A stretch of DNA of 64,000 bases from assembly GCA_028554795.2 (NCBI GenBank), contig CM068841.1, forward strand, positions 24,795,308 through 24,859,307. The letters run 5' to 3'. Source of the DNA: Sinohyriopsis cumingii. Lineage: Eukaryota; Mollusca; Bivalvia; Unionida; Unionidae. Each line of letters opens with the position of its first letter. Position 1 is the stretch's first letter. The translations under genes were made by a program, and so were the position numbers. Positions 60,701 to 63,233 of the stretch are shown here, piece after piece. Below the pieces are notes generated by a model. The model was given only the letters and a program-made list of their open reading frames with translations. It had not been told where the DNA came from and did no database searches.

Positions 60701-60900
60701 TTTTGCAAACACATATTAGGCAAAACAGAATACCTGCAGCTGATGACCGCACTGCAAGGATCATATTTTGATAATTGTCTTCAAATGACTTGGAAAGCTG
60801 GGACAAAATGGCTGCATGCACAGACGGACAAATGCTGAGAGATGCAAACTGCTCAACGACATCAGAACAGATTCCAGGCAGACTGGAGAAATCTTTGCTT
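915..60900 (-). CDS. Phosphoenolpyruvate synthase / rifampicin phosphotransferase-like gene, internal part (16 exons, partial at both ends)
   Basis: Minus-strand spliced gene; exons are at 60734-60900, 58457-58527, 56740-56804, 54718-54865, 54395-54512, 53504-53607, 53156-53227, 47453-47559, 42897-42969, 27760-27852, 20652-20819, 17077-17241, 15153-15237, 12084-12172, 11421-11483 and 915-1013. Every intron is GT-AG, and the phases fit to give 562 codons without a stop. Residues 1-255 of this fragment carry PPDK_N ATP-grasp motifs: AVRSSA, SAGQMET, GVMFTHDP, AAYGLGE, VVSG..PDT, DIEWA and YILQARPIT. From residue 283 a helical region begins with GEMMPG and runs to HGHRCIKE, as in rifampicin phosphotransferase relatives. 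In the family, ATP phosphorylates a histidine of a C-terminal swivelling domain, and the phosphate passes to pyruvate or another acceptor. That histidine domain and the N-terminal GGKG segment are not in the window. Invertebrate homologues exist and are often annotated as PEP synthase or rifampicin phosphotransferase-like. The substrate here is unknown. Confidence 0.9.
1016..1580. repeat. 18-bp minisatellite touching the acceptor of exon 16
   Basis: The unit is ATATCAGCAATGTGGAAC, about 30 copies with alternative 12- and 17-bp steps. The unit is six codons long, so open frames run through it on both strands, but these follow from the repeat. On the minus strand the proximal unit GATATTTCCACAG is the splice acceptor of exon 16. 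Confidence 0.92.
1590..1712. repeat. Degenerate (ATC)n/(CAT)n low-complexity stretch
   Basis: CATCATCACCATTATCATC-type sequence directly follows the 18-bp array. Confidence 0.75.
1866..2062 (+). mobile_element. tRNA-like SINE remnant
   Basis: It begins with a box-A-like GTGGCTCAGTAGTAAAGG, passes a region like a tRNA body, and ends in AAAAACCCCAAAACC. It is an old copy; no target duplication was found. Call by structure only. Confidence 0.5.
2063..3185. other. Intron, no feature seen
   Basis: Unique AT-rich sequence; I see no exon with family similarity. At 2150-2310 there are loosely repeated 'AGTCCCAGGT..CACTC' phrases of about 50 bp, probably an old degraded array. Confidence 0.5.
4757..5068 (-). 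mobile_element. SINE family A copy inside the pogo-like element
   Basis: Reverse copy of the tRNA-derived family seen best at 6095-6421. It shares the 3' part TAGTCATATCGCTATGATAT, the middle block GTCTAGCACTGGGGCATCAT and the tRNA-like head (CTAACCACTAGGCCACC in this orientation). Confidence 0.8.
5372..5674 (+). pseudogene. pogo-like transposase fragment
   Basis: The frame has VGKTQINNIVTDKENILQLC, the end of a CENP-B/pogo-type helix-turn-helix, followed by a degraded EWFTMHMPTIPQSHF segment that corresponds to the second DNA-binding domain. The start and the DDE domain are missing. The minus-strand frame at 41227-41697 has the same VGKTQ.N.. pattern. Confidence 0.7.
5957..6512 (+). mobile_element. 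SINE family B copy, split by a family A SINE
   Basis: 5957-6094 resembles the head and middle of the SINE at 37021-37255 (GGATCACT.. / TGAGTTCAAGTC / GGTTCTTCCTCCA). 6422-6512 resembles its tail (GTAAAGCCTATGATGTGC, AATGGAATTAAACC). The two halves overlap only in the 16-bp target duplication. Confidence 0.75.
6095..6421 (+). mobile_element. SINE family A, best copy, with 16-bp target duplication
   Basis: A pol III type promoter is seen: box A GGCCTAGTGGTTAGAGC at 6104-6120 and box B GGGTTCGATCCCC at 6146-6158. The tRNA-unrelated body then contains the GCCCCAGTGCTAGACATCAC block. TCTTCCTCCACTGGAC flanks it at 6079-6094 and 6422-6437. Confidence 0.9.
6715..8003. mobile_element. hAT-like non-autonomous element with 8-bp target duplication
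   Basis: The termini are CAGTGTATCCCCC and GGGAAACACTG, a short inverted repeat of hAT type (CAGTGTTTCCC). GTTGTATC flanks it on both sides (6707-6714, 8004-8011), and both flanks are array sequence. No transposase frame is seen in the 1289 bp. A CT-rich run lies near 6880. Confidence 0.88.
11046..11420. other. Intron, no feature seen
   Basis: Unique sequence. A short imperfect duplication (ATAATAATAT..ACA..CA at 11320 and 11368) is the only structure noted. Confidence 0.5.
11421..11483 (-). CDS. Exon 15: short helical exon
   Basis: It encodes 21 residues (509-529), DLAKSIFNNGIAEDFLAMAN plus K, in phase 0 on both sides. It follows SAEVPTAMQ and precedes a 10.4-kb intron filled by the 32-bp array. 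The acceptor is CTCTTCCAG and the donor is AATAAG|GTAAAG. Confidence 0.9.
11484..12083. other. Intron 14, no feature seen
   Basis: Short intron between exons 14 and 15. An open frame on the minus strand at 11779-12006 lacks splice context and similarity and is not called. Confidence 0.6.
12084..12172 (-). CDS. Exon 14: helical domain, DVALLLS..VYSAEVP
   Basis: It completes a Glu codon, then encodes WTVSNYADVALLLSRCGG and VYSAEVPTAMQ (residues 480-508). 'D.A.LLS.C..V.SAEVP..' is a recognisable block of the animal family. The acceptor is CTTTGTCAG and the donor is ATGCAG|GTAAAC. Confidence 0.92.
12173..12950. other. Intron, AT-rich, with a (TG)n run
   Basis: A TG repeat is at 12285-12303. Otherwise the sequence is unique and no element is recognised. 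Confidence 0.5.
12945..13065 (-). mobile_element. tRNA-like SINE head, remnant
   Basis: On the minus strand GTGGCTTGGTGGTCAAGATG resembles a box A region, and GCAAGTTCAGTTCC lies where box B would be, 40 bp further. It is degraded and without visible target duplication. Confidence 0.4.
13066..13910. other. Intron, no feature seen
   Basis: Unique sequence. Loosely repeated phrases such as GATTATGGTT..ATTAC at 13452 and 13620 hint at an old duplication of about 170 bp. Confidence 0.45.
13911..14018. repeat. Two-copy tandem duplication, ~54 bp
   Basis: AACACACAAAGAGATTTTCC... and AACCCACAAAGATATTTTCC... both run to GGGTTGGTTTTTAAC with few differences. Confidence 0.8.
14050..14359 (-). mobile_element. 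SINE family A copy with 13-bp target duplication
   Basis: Reverse copy with the TCATATCGCTATGATGTCTG block and the tRNA-like head. GGCTCCATCATGG (14037-14049) and GGCTCTATCATGG (14360-14372) flank it with one difference. Confidence 0.88.
14385..14495 (-). mobile_element. tRNA-like SINE remnant
   Basis: On the minus strand GTGTTGGCTCAGTTGGTCTA resembles a box A of a different tRNA-derived family. No clear box B or end; low support. Confidence 0.35.
14500..15152. other. Intron between exons 13 and 14, no further feature
   Basis: A stretch at 14776-14870 reads on the minus strand as an open frame with a donor-like CACAG|GTATG, but it has no matching phase to its neighbours (see rejected). Confidence 0.5.
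15153..15237 (-). CDS. Exon 13: helical domain, SGVWGQIVMG
   Basis: It encodes VWNTTLVKSARSGVWGQIVM and then GIVSGGKH, plus one base of a Glu codon (residues 451-479). I found it by looking for the phase 0-to-1 exon needed between exons 12 and 14. It has a strong donor (ACATG|GTAAGT) and the acceptor ATTCAAAG, which has a weak pyrimidine tract. The sequence fits an amphipathic helix followed by a glycine turn. Confidence 0.83.
15238..16389. other. Intron between exons 12 and 13, unique part
   Basis: AT-rich unique sequence; I recognise no element or exon. Confidence 0.5.
16390..17130 (-). repeat. 56-bp tandem array of exon 12 end plus splice donor
   Basis: About 13 units in 56-bp steps. On the minus strand each reads CAGATCTGTACCAAGCCATT... 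CCAGATTATTATGAG|GTAAGT. The copy nearest the exon (17077 and up) is the true end of exon 12. Donors at about 16959, 16904, 16791, 16735, 16680, 16624, 16568, 16512 and 16456 keep a GTAAGT or GTAAGTCC form, one copy has GCAAGT (17015-17020), and two are damaged. Confidence 0.92.
17077..17241 (-). CDS. Exon 12: helical domain, 3' end multiplied in the adjacent intron
   Basis: It encodes 55 residues (396-450), LYLYTEFFCGQHDNEASRIA through DLYQAIDTQLRDYYE. The acceptor is CCCTTTCAG and the donor is TATGAG|GTAAGT. The last ~45 nt of the exon plus its donor are repeated about twelve more times downstream in the intron (16390-17076). Reading past the true donor into the next copy keeps an open frame for about 30 codons but in a shifted phase, because the unit is 56 bp. 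Confidence 0.9.
17385..18195 (+). pseudogene. Penelope-like element fragment (reverse transcriptase and GIY-YIG)
   Basis: Conceptual reading gives FIYRGQFYQQTQGVAMG, then LYIEFLEKKA and WFRYVNDTLTE, which match Penelope-type reverse transcriptase; the YVDD box has become YVND. Further on, GVIYYIKCNDCEKDYIRETG (about 18058-18120) matches the GIY-YIG endonuclease of the same elements. Stops and frameshifts break it throughout. No ends were found. Confidence 0.82.
18196..18715. other. Intron, no feature seen
   Basis: AT-rich unique sequence between the Penelope fragment and the TA repeat. Confidence 0.45.
18716..18792. repeat. (TA)n microsatellite
   Basis: An uninterrupted TA run of about 70 bp, flanked on both sides by similar sequence (AGTAAACATTTCCTATTACAG at 18630 and 18801), so a short flank duplication exists. 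Confidence 0.95.
18800..19665. other. Intron, no feature seen
   Basis: Unique sequence; no exon or element recognised. Confidence 0.45.
19668..20490. repeat. 51-bp minisatellite downstream of exon 11
   Basis: The unit is about GGCTCCATGTTGTGGATCTA + GTGTTGGTAAATGGTAAGTAGTAAGGCCCAT with variable spacing (46-53 bp), roughly 16 copies. The 51-bp length equals 17 codons and explains several open frames. The GTAAGT it holds is on the plus strand, so it is not a donor for the host gene. Confidence 0.9.
20652..20819 (-). CDS. Exon 11: helical domain
   Basis: It encodes 56 residues (340-395), IIGQHSLSSLLGQKEAIEMN... to QFIKCFK, largely helical. The family resembles it loosely in 'K.AIE.N..G', and the phase-0 joins on both sides support it. 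The acceptor is CTCTTGCAG and the donor is TTTAAG|GTTGGT. Confidence 0.87.
20868..22255. repeat. 33-bp minisatellite split by a 0.9-kb insertion
   Basis: The unit is GTAGTAGTGGTAAAGGGTAA + GGCAACAACAGCA. About eight copies at 20868-21150 and six at 22069-22255. The 11-codon unit gives open frames on both strands that are artefacts. The right block has more GGCAGCAAC variants. Confidence 0.93.
21153..22068. mobile_element. Candidate unnamed insertion in the 33-bp array
   Basis: 916 bp of AT-rich unique sequence interrupts a repeat unit. The left end GTGTTATGTTTA and right end TAAACATGTAAC form a short imperfect inverted repeat. No coding capacity is seen, and a clear target duplication could not be fixed. 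Confidence 0.5.
22474..23572. repeat. 47-bp minisatellite with 5-unit higher-order repeat
   Basis: The unit is GTTCTGTTGTACTCCACAGA + GCATAACATCATGAGAATACTGACATG, about 23 copies, very uniform. Variants GTTCTGTTG, GGTTATGTCG and AGTTATGTCG recur in the same order about 235 bp apart (22880-23115 and 23115-23350). Confidence 0.93.
23815..24185. repeat. 40-bp minisatellite
   Basis: The unit is CAACAAAGACATGTCTTAAA + ACTCAATTGACAGATATATT, about nine copies. Confidence 0.92.
24190..24550. other. Intron, with a degenerate GTAGTAG stretch
   Basis: 24400-24475 is AGTAGTAG/AGCAGTAG low complexity. The rest is unique. Confidence 0.5.
24555..26745 (+). pseudogene. Gmr1-like Ty3/gypsy remnant, integrase before reverse transcriptase
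   Basis: Reading along the plus strand across many frameshifts: HETPLAGH (24677-24700) and a CRSCHTC zinc-binding pair, integrase core QFDQGSN (about 25037-25058), ASHPESQWALERVHKTLK, and SGFSPFELIFGHTVH. Then comes reverse transcriptase from about 25960: MNPVKQECLKKEIPHLL, TDFIEPS, RKV.S..KTDSLPLPRI, YQYIVMSFGIKG. The order integrase then reverse transcriptase is that of Gmr1-type gypsy elements, not the usual gypsy order. The YxDD region reads CIDYVSSY, so it is inactive. No long terminal repeats found. Confidence 0.85.
26746..27759. other. Intron sequence, no feature seen
   Basis: AT-rich unique sequence up to the donor of exon 10. Confidence 0.5.
27760..27852 (-). CDS. Exon 10: helical domain, ..GRLFLNLT
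   Basis: It encodes 31 residues (309-339), MYTTRMGGSYHVRNTSRVV...CCGRLFLNLT, in phase 0 on both sides. The family has a 'G..F.NL' block at this place. It is separated from exon 9 by a 15-kb intron holding the 31-bp array. The acceptor is CTTTTTTCAG and the donor is TTGACA|GTAAGG. Confidence 0.88.
28077..33002. repeat. 31-bp AT-rich satellite array, 4.9 kb
   Basis: The unit is ACACAAGTGTCTAAGATTGT + ATTAAATTAAT, about 155-160 copies, the largest array in the window. Variants (CCCAAGTGTCC, GAAATAAATTAATAC, AAATTATACAC) recur in runs, indicating segmental duplications of several units. It lies in the 15-kb intron between exons 9 and 10. Confidence 0.95.
33095..33765. repeat. 36-bp minisatellite
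   Basis: The unit is ATGAGTAATCCTATTATATT + TATTAGTATACACTCC. It is regular at 33245-33540 and diverged at the edges. The unit is 12 codons long, so long open frames on both strands are by-products. Confidence 0.92.
33770..34175. other. Intron, no feature seen
   Basis: Unique sequence between two arrays. Confidence 0.5.
34178..34918. repeat. 48-bp minisatellite
   Basis: The unit is GGTTGTATTGGTGTGAGAAT + GCAACATGATGTGATCTCTTTCTACCAT, about 15 copies including shortened 33-bp ones. Open frames over it are repeat by-products. Confidence 0.92.
34920..37020. other. Intron, no gene seen
   Basis: Mostly unique, with a short GGATGGATGG run near 35120. No exon or element recognised. Confidence 0.5.
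37021..37258 (+). mobile_element. SINE family B, best copy, (AAC)n tail
   Basis: Box A-like GTGGCCGAGTGGTCTAAAGC at 37031-37050 and box B-like GTGAGTTCGAGTCTC at 37091-37105 (class II tRNA-like). A conserved tail follows with TTCTTCCTCCACCAATTATA, GTATAGCCTATCTTGTGC and ATGGTGTTAAACC, then AACAACAACAAC. Confidence 0.88.
37260..40826. other. Intron, no gene seen
   Basis: A (TG)n run is near 37455. A 26-bp direct duplication (CAATTCAAGACTGG..GCATGCT) is at 39531-39580. Several open frames of 60-80 codons have no similarity or splice context that I can see. Confidence 0.45.
40829..42616. mobile_element. pogo/Tigger-like DNA element, internally deleted
   Basis: The ends are CAATAAAACCTGTTATGAGA and the complement of GGTCGCTCATGACAGGTTTTACTG, an inverted repeat of more than 20 bp. 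TA lies on both sides (40827-40828, 42617-42618). The inner left end has the extra block GGTCTCTCAAGACAGGTGGT. A transposase N-terminal part is on the minus strand; the catalytic domain is gone. It ends 281 bp from exon 9. Confidence 0.85.
41227..41697 (-). pseudogene. pogo-like transposase, DNA-binding part only
   Basis: From about residue 50: KKKILTLEERINVIERNEKG, then TTRKIAVSLSVGKTQVQNVI, a CENP-B/pogo helix-turn-helix. The second DNA-binding domain follows with NERVWEWFCVARSKNIPVSG and ILEKA. The first ~45 residues are probably not original. The DDE domain that should follow is absent, so the frame is a remnant of about 110 real residues. Confidence 0.82.
42897..42969 (-). CDS. Exon 9: GEMMPG start of the helical (rifampicin-binding-like) domain
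   Basis: After the split Gly codon it encodes EMMPGCVTPLTMTTFARAV and then NDATS (residues 285-308). 'GE..PG..TPLT...F.RA' opens the second domain of rifampicin phosphotransferase-type proteins. The donor CCAGT|GTAAGT is strong. A plus-strand open frame over this stretch is only a shadow of this exon. Confidence 0.92.
43611..43735 (+). promoter_or_regulatory. Promoter of the transposon ORF: duplicated block, CRE-like site, TATA box
   Basis: A ~45-bp block (TAATGCCATGCGGCTGCTGA ... CAGCAGTGTACTATA) is present twice, at 43611-43659 and 43678-43722. The first copy holds the palindrome TGACGTCA (43638-43645); the second has TGACGTAA. TATATAAAG is at 43719-43727, about 115 bp before the ATG. The role is inferred from position and motifs. 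Confidence 0.65.
43841..45529 (+). CDS. Putative transposase, 562 residues, zinc-binding, single exon
   Basis: An intact frame starts MPRKCVNTADNFCYICGE and ends KKSKM. The first 100 residues hold Cys pairs (C13/C16, C57/C60, C93/C96) with histidines between, likely a zinc-binding DNA recognition domain. 140-170 is an acidic, serine-rich linker. From about 255 there is an alpha/beta core with aspartates in FVDSSK (D263) and CGDLKV (D317), a CFLCEWD Cys pair (C336/C339), HIKLGLMKNF (H385) and EHGERFHQD (E515, D520). I read these as a possible DDE/D catalytic set, which is inference. I recall similar uncharacterised single-exon proteins in many invertebrates. Placement between inverted repeats supports a transposase. 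It has coding-like codon use and higher GC than its surroundings, with no stop or frameshift, so the insertion may be young. Confidence 0.8.
   Translation: MPRKCVNTADNFCYICGEVTFANQKKSINSQVKKAYHLYFGCKVGDQDKHWAPHICCATCTTQLSQWLNCKRSSMPFAVPMVWREPSNHLNDCYFCLVPPLSGGITKRKKSRIVYPNIPSALRPVPHGEGLPIPEPPAEYSLDSSDEDKGESTCSSPGPSACSDPDFHCGASSTPHRITQEELNDLIRDLDLSKNKAELLGSRLQQWNLLEEDVTITAYRKRHQQLEPFFRKESNLIFCSDIEGLMNALKITHDPQEWRLFVDSSKLSLKAVLLHNGNILPSIPVAYAVHMKETYDNLRQLLNSIEYNKYSWHLCGDLKVVALLMGLQQGYTKYMCFLCEWDSRAREMHYMRKEWTHRQNVAIGEKNIQHPALVEAQKILLPPLHIKLGLMKNFVKAIDRTLPAFRYLHEKFPRLSEAKIKEGVFVGPQIRELFKDERFNSLLEGDAKQAWNAFRLVSTNFLGNVRAENYKELVEDMLMKYKKLGCNMSLKIHSLHSHLDFFPSNCGIVSDEHGERFHQDIATMEQRYQGKWSTTMLADYCWTLLRDAPEQLYKRQAKKSKM
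45750..46025. other. Intron, no feature seen
   Basis: AT-rich unique sequence between the transposon and the 40-bp array. Confidence 0.45.
46030..46310. repeat. 40-bp minisatellite
   Basis: The unit is GTAAATGATAATTATATCAT + GGTAATATTTATCCAACAGA, about seven copies. Confidence 0.92.
46615..47085. repeat. 37-bp minisatellite with 148-bp higher-order period
   Basis: The unit is TTGCCAAAAAGGTGATATCT + GTATCACACCATGATCA, about 12 copies. A four-unit block beginning CACAATGACCATTGCC at 46691 repeats almost exactly at 46839. Confidence 0.93.
47086..47452. other. Intron next to exon 8, no feature seen
   Basis: Unique sequence leading to the donor of exon 8. Confidence 0.5.
47453..47559 (-). CDS. 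Exon 8: ARPIT end of ATP-grasp and linker
   Basis: It starts with ARPITTLD, completing the YILQ-ARPIT signature across a 5.6-kb intron that holds a DIRS-like remnant and a SINE. The rest (residues 249-283) is an acidic linker ending IQGNI plus GG of a Gly codon. The acceptor is TTTCTAG and the donor is ATTGG|GTGAGC. Confidence 0.93.
47560..48600. other. Intron; possibly the downstream part of the DIRS-like remnant
   Basis: Base composition becomes less AT-rich from about 47990. I see no tyrosine recombinase motifs, so the boundary is uncertain. Confidence 0.4.
48600..51530 (-). pseudogene. DIRS-like retrotransposon remnant
   Basis: On the minus strand, with stops and frameshifts: SIALQVAYFHISIVHP (about 49475-49530), MGVLTAYLRSQGIPILQYID and DDWLV (YIDDWL near 49313-49331), the reverse transcriptase core of DIRS type. 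RNase H-like FLTGFPIHTPKPH follows at about 48780-48830. 49760-51530 is in the position of the upstream coding region and shares the higher GC content, but I recognise no domain there. A SINE (49030-49197) interrupts it. Confidence 0.68.
49030..49197 (-). mobile_element. SINE family B copy inside the DIRS-like remnant
   Basis: Reverse copy: TTGTTGTTGTTTTTTGGTGT, GATGGGCTATACCTGGCGG, AGAACAACCGACATATGGAA and TAAGCTTTCTCGCATACTCA match the complement of the tail and middle of the 37-kb copy. The tRNA-like head is missing. Confidence 0.72.
51608..51830. repeat. 42-bp minisatellite, nearly identical copies
   Basis: The unit is AAAAGTACAGTCAACTAATG + CACTGCTTTGCAAGCAAGATGC, five copies with only one or two differences. 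The unit is 14 codons, so open frames run on both strands. Confidence 0.95.
52053..52351 (-). mobile_element. SINE family A copy, head truncated
   Basis: Reverse copy with TCATATCGCTACAATGTCTG, GTCTAGCACTGGGGCATCAT and GACCTCCTGCATCCAAGGCA. It stops within the tRNA-like head at GCAGATGCTCTAGATGG. Confidence 0.85.
52690..52868. repeat. 31-bp minisatellite
   Basis: The unit is CATGGACAGCTGTTTCCAAG + ACTTTCTAAAG, about six copies. Confidence 0.93.
53156..53227 (-). CDS. Exon 7: PPDK_N C-terminal metal/ATP motif DIEWA..YILQ
   Basis: It encodes IEQYYGNARDIEWAIKSD and then TVYILQ (residues 225-248), the signature 'IE.YYG.PQDIEWA......Y.LQ' that ends the ATP-grasp domain and supplies an ATP/Mg-binding glutamate in the family. 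The phase-0 exon is bordered by TTTTTCAG and TTGCAG|GTAATT. Confidence 0.95.
53504..53607 (-). CDS. Exon 6: PPDK_N, lid segment before the ATP-grasp end
   Basis: It encodes DSGHGVQEVTVHKDSADTCC and then LTDLQIVHLCHIGIK (residues 190-224). The family pattern here is 'G...V...... ..CLSD..I..L...G..IE'. It joins exon 7 in phase 0. The donor is ATTAAG|GTATGC. Confidence 0.88.
53608..54394. other. Intron between exons 5 and 6, no feature seen
   Basis: Unique AT-rich sequence. Confidence 0.55.
54395..54512 (-). CDS. Exon 5: PPDK_N, VVSG..PDT
   Basis: It encodes VVVSGKTVPDTIRVEHPWEG and onward (residues 151-189). The family continues GLGE with '.VVSG..TPDTY.V', so the join to exon 4 is exact. The acceptor is TTTTTCAG and the donor is GCGTCTG|GTAAGC, in phase 1. 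Confidence 0.92.
54640..54710. repeat. Degenerate (GTAG)n stretch
   Basis: AGTAGGTAGGTAGGTAAGG-type sequence lies just downstream of exon 4's donor on the minus strand, that is CTAC-rich in the intron. Confidence 0.8.
54718..54865 (-). CDS. Exon 4: PPDK_N core, GVMFTHDP and AAYGLGE
   Basis: It encodes residues 102-150. VGVVIQEMVHSEIAGVMFTHDPVT is the central strand-loop of the PPDK_N fold, and IMVIDAAYGLGE is the next conserved block. Both are near-consensus, which argues for a functional ATP-binding domain. The acceptor is ATATGCAG and the donor is GGTGAG|GTAATT. Confidence 0.95.
54866..55885. other. Intron between exons 3 and 4, unique part
   Basis: A G-run of nine is at 55387-55395. No element or exon recognised. 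Confidence 0.5.
55888..56708. repeat. 46-bp minisatellite split by a foldback element
   Basis: The unit is GGTTTCATGTGAAATGAACA + CTCATGCAAGACTCTGTATATGATGT. Copies are at 55888-56045 and 56480-56708. The last unit ends about 30 bp before exon 3's donor. Confidence 0.9.
56049..56190. mobile_element. Foldback (MITE-like) palindrome
   Basis: Arms 56049-56103 and 56132-56190 are complementary over about 55 bp (AATTAAAAGTTTAAC ... CTGTCAGTTGCC), with a 28-bp centre. It could fold into a long hairpin. The insertion in the 46-bp array probably extends to about 56480. Confidence 0.85.
56740..56804 (-). CDS. Exon 3: PPDK_N, KCWASAYSYQAVEYR
   Basis: It encodes VFEAVRKCWASAYSYQAVEYR, the family block '..I..CWAS.....A..YR' that follows the AGQ.ET loop. 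The acceptor is CATTGTAG and the donor is AGAAG|GTATTG. It ends in phase 2, and exon 4 supplies the last base of the Arg codon. It encodes residues 80-101. Confidence 0.9.
56805..58456. other. Intron between exons 2 and 3, no feature seen
   Basis: Unique AT-rich sequence without recognised element. Confidence 0.5.
58457..58527 (-). CDS. Exon 2: PPDK_N, DASSAGQMET block
   Basis: It completes the Asp codon split with exon 1 and encodes EDHGDASSAGQMETYLGV, matching the family pattern ED..DASFAGQ.ET.L.V directly after VRSSA. The acceptor is TCTTTTAG and the donor is GCAGAG|GTCAGT, in phase 0. It encodes residues 56-79. Confidence 0.93.
58528..59895. other. Intron between exons 1 and 2, first part, no feature seen
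   Basis: Two overlapping open frames near 58850-59117 have no similarity that I recognise and no splice context. Confidence 0.45.
59898..60040. mobile_element. Second foldback palindrome
   Basis: Left arm GGTTACTGCATTTGTATGGG ... ATACTGCAC and right arm GTGCAGTATTTCC ... TGCAGCAACC are complementary over about 60 bp around a short centre (59967-59973). It has different sequence from the palindrome at 56049. Confidence 0.85.
60104..60225. repeat. 30-bp tandem repeat, four copies
   Basis: The unit is CATGTAGTCTGAATGGTATA + ACTGTTAGAC. Confidence 0.92.
60226..60733. other. Intron next to exon 1, no feature seen
   Basis: Unique AT-rich sequence leading to the donor of exon 1. Confidence 0.5.
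60734..60900 (-). CDS. Exon 1 of those seen: PPDK_N, up to AVRSSA
   Basis: It encodes fragment residues 1-55. An acidic and helical stretch (SKDFSSLPGICSDVV...) is followed by MILAVRSSAA, the conserved nucleotide-binding block of PPDK/PEP synthase ATP-grasp domains, whose arginine contacts ATP phosphates in the family. The acceptor is TTACAG and the donor is CTGCAG|GTATTC. One leading base belongs to a codon begun in an upstream exon, which I could not find between here and 64000. Confidence 0.9.
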
Positions 60901-61499
60901 CTGTAAGGTAGCAAACAAATTTTCAGGAAATATATTGCTGAAACTAACACTATTTCAGTGATGTTATTACTTCAAATATATACATTACTTGTTTCAACTG
61001 CAAAGAATGTCAGTGGAATCTTGATTTTACTCTACTAATTAAACCATGGATAAACTTCAATTCACAAATTTGGCAATTACCTTTGAATGTTCCCTCTCTA
61101 AGGATTATATGCATGTCTGCAAACCTCAATGGAAATGATCTTTAAATAATCTCTAAGGATTACATGTGTGTTTGCAAACCTCAATGGAAATTATCTTTAA
61201 ATAATCTCTCTCTAAGGATTGCATGTTTGTTTGCAAACATCAATGAAAATTATCATTAAATACTTTCTCTCTATAAGGATTACATGCATGTCTGCAAACC
61301 TCAATGGAAATTATCTTTAAATAATCTCTTTCTAATGATTACATGTGTGTTTGCAAACCTCAATGGAAATTATCTTTAAATATTCTCTCTCTAAAAGGTT
61401 TACATGCATGTCTGCAAACCTCAATGTAAATTATCTTTAAATATTCTAAGGATTATAAATTGTCTGCAAAGCCTAATGACAATCATCTTTAAATATTCT

Positions 61500-63233
61500 C
61501 AGAGATCTCACTAGGATTTTAAAACTAGGGAGTCCAGGACTCCTAATTTGGTAAAATTAGGAGTCCCACCAACAAAAGTTGCAATCCCCTTCCAGAAGTA
61601 TGTTGCAGTGGCTAAATGTCCATTAAAATGCCAGGAATAAACAGACACAAAACCTTGTCAGTTTTATTTATTTGTAATTATTTACTTTTCTTTAAAAAAT
61701 TATGTATTAAAATTGATATCATGTACAAATATCATATTCTTTAAATACAATATAGTTCACTTTCGTCTATGTCACATTTTACAAAATTTTCTGATGCTGG
61801 GCTTTGTATCATATTCCTCCACACTAGGCCCCTCTTCTTTGACTTGCATCAATTGTGTTAAGGTCTTACGTTTTATTCAGGACCTTCCCTTCGTTTTGAT
61901 TTTGTTTGTACATTGAAGCCTCTCTCATATGCCACAGATGTCACTAGTGACACCAACACAATTGCAGCTAAGACTGCAAAGTCTGGAAATACATCTCTGT
62001 ACACTTGAACAAAGCTGTACTGGCTTCTGTTAGTGTGCAGTTCAATGATTTTATGACTACCAAGCAAGTAGGTGGTCTCATGATGTCTCATGCCAAGAAA
62101 ATGTGGAACTTTGCAGATTATAAGAAACAGTAGTTGCCATGGAGTTTAATTTCCACATTCTTTGCACCATGGCATATAGCTCTATTTTGTCCATCAGAAT
62201 AAATTTTGTCAATCCAAGGAAAGTTTTTATTCCAAATTACAAACTTTAGCACAGTTCTAAATCTCATTAAAATCTTCATCAGTTTTCCGTTTAACCCCAA
62301 AATACTTACCCAAATTTGCAAACGACATTTTGCCTAAGTCTTGACGTGTCTTGATTTTGAGGTCGCATGCAATATTTTATATGGCTACAATCAGAAACGA
62401 ACAAAATAACAGGGATCATGCTGGGCTTTGCTAGTGTCGCAAATTGCAATTTTATTTCCTTGTTAGCGACAAAATATAGCATCTGCCGATATTTTTGTTG
62501 ACAACATTATTGGCTGATAAAAACTGTATATACAGTCTTGGGTTTGGACTTCAAAGACATGATGACTGGAAGCTGCAAATGTGGATATAAAAATGCACTG
62601 GAATCTAATGTTACATAAACAAATCCTTGTTTGACATTGATGAACCATCCTGACAGTGCATTTATATCATACTATGCTTATGCTGATGTCTGGCCTTGGT
62701 ACTATATGCTGTAATATAACGAATATAGCCATGCACCTGATTAGCTACAATCAACCACCTCTGAAGGCGGAACAGAAAATGACTACAGCCAACAGGTGAC
62801 AGCAAAATTATTTTTTTTAAAAATATACCAGAAAAAATAGTTTTGCTACAACTTCAAAGAAAACTGATTACCTTTGAAGTACTAATATATACTAAGCAAA
62901 TAATTTTTTTTATTTCTCAGTGTTATACAGTTATTTGATGTTGCCAAATCAATAACAAATGGGTAGTGGTTTGGTCCTTCAAAGAGAGCCTTTCACAGCA
63001 CCTTCAATAACACGTGTACCTTCATCCAAGCAAGTCAACAACCTTTGATCAAAGGAAGTCAGCAACAAACTTAATTAAAAGCATTGTTTAATGTTTCATA
63101 GTGATTAGAACATATTTATTGTGCTGCGAATGTTTCCTGTTTGCAACAAAAAAACTGCGTAAAGAGGACTCCTGCATCCCAGATCGCACATTTTCATCCA
63201 AATACACATAATTAAACGTTTCTGAGATCTCTG
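61500..63233. mobile_element. hAT-like element with CAGAGATCTC ends and 5-bp duplication
   Basis: The left end CAGAGATCTCACTAGG and right end GAGATCTCTG are inverted. ATTCT flanks it at 61495-61499 and 63234-63238. Without the element the flanks read AAATATTCTCTCTAAAG, an array unit. A transposase C-terminal piece is on the minus strand. Confidence 0.8.
61873..62091 (-). pseudogene. hAT-type transposase C-terminal fragment
   Basis: VFPDFAVLAAIVLVSLVTSV and AYERGFNVQTKSKR match the hAT dimerisation region as found in zinc-finger-862-like proteins (usual pattern 'P.......L..PVS....ERGFS.QN.IK'). Upstream frame pieces at 62118-62321 may belong to it. The catalytic core is not preserved. Confidence 0.72.
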
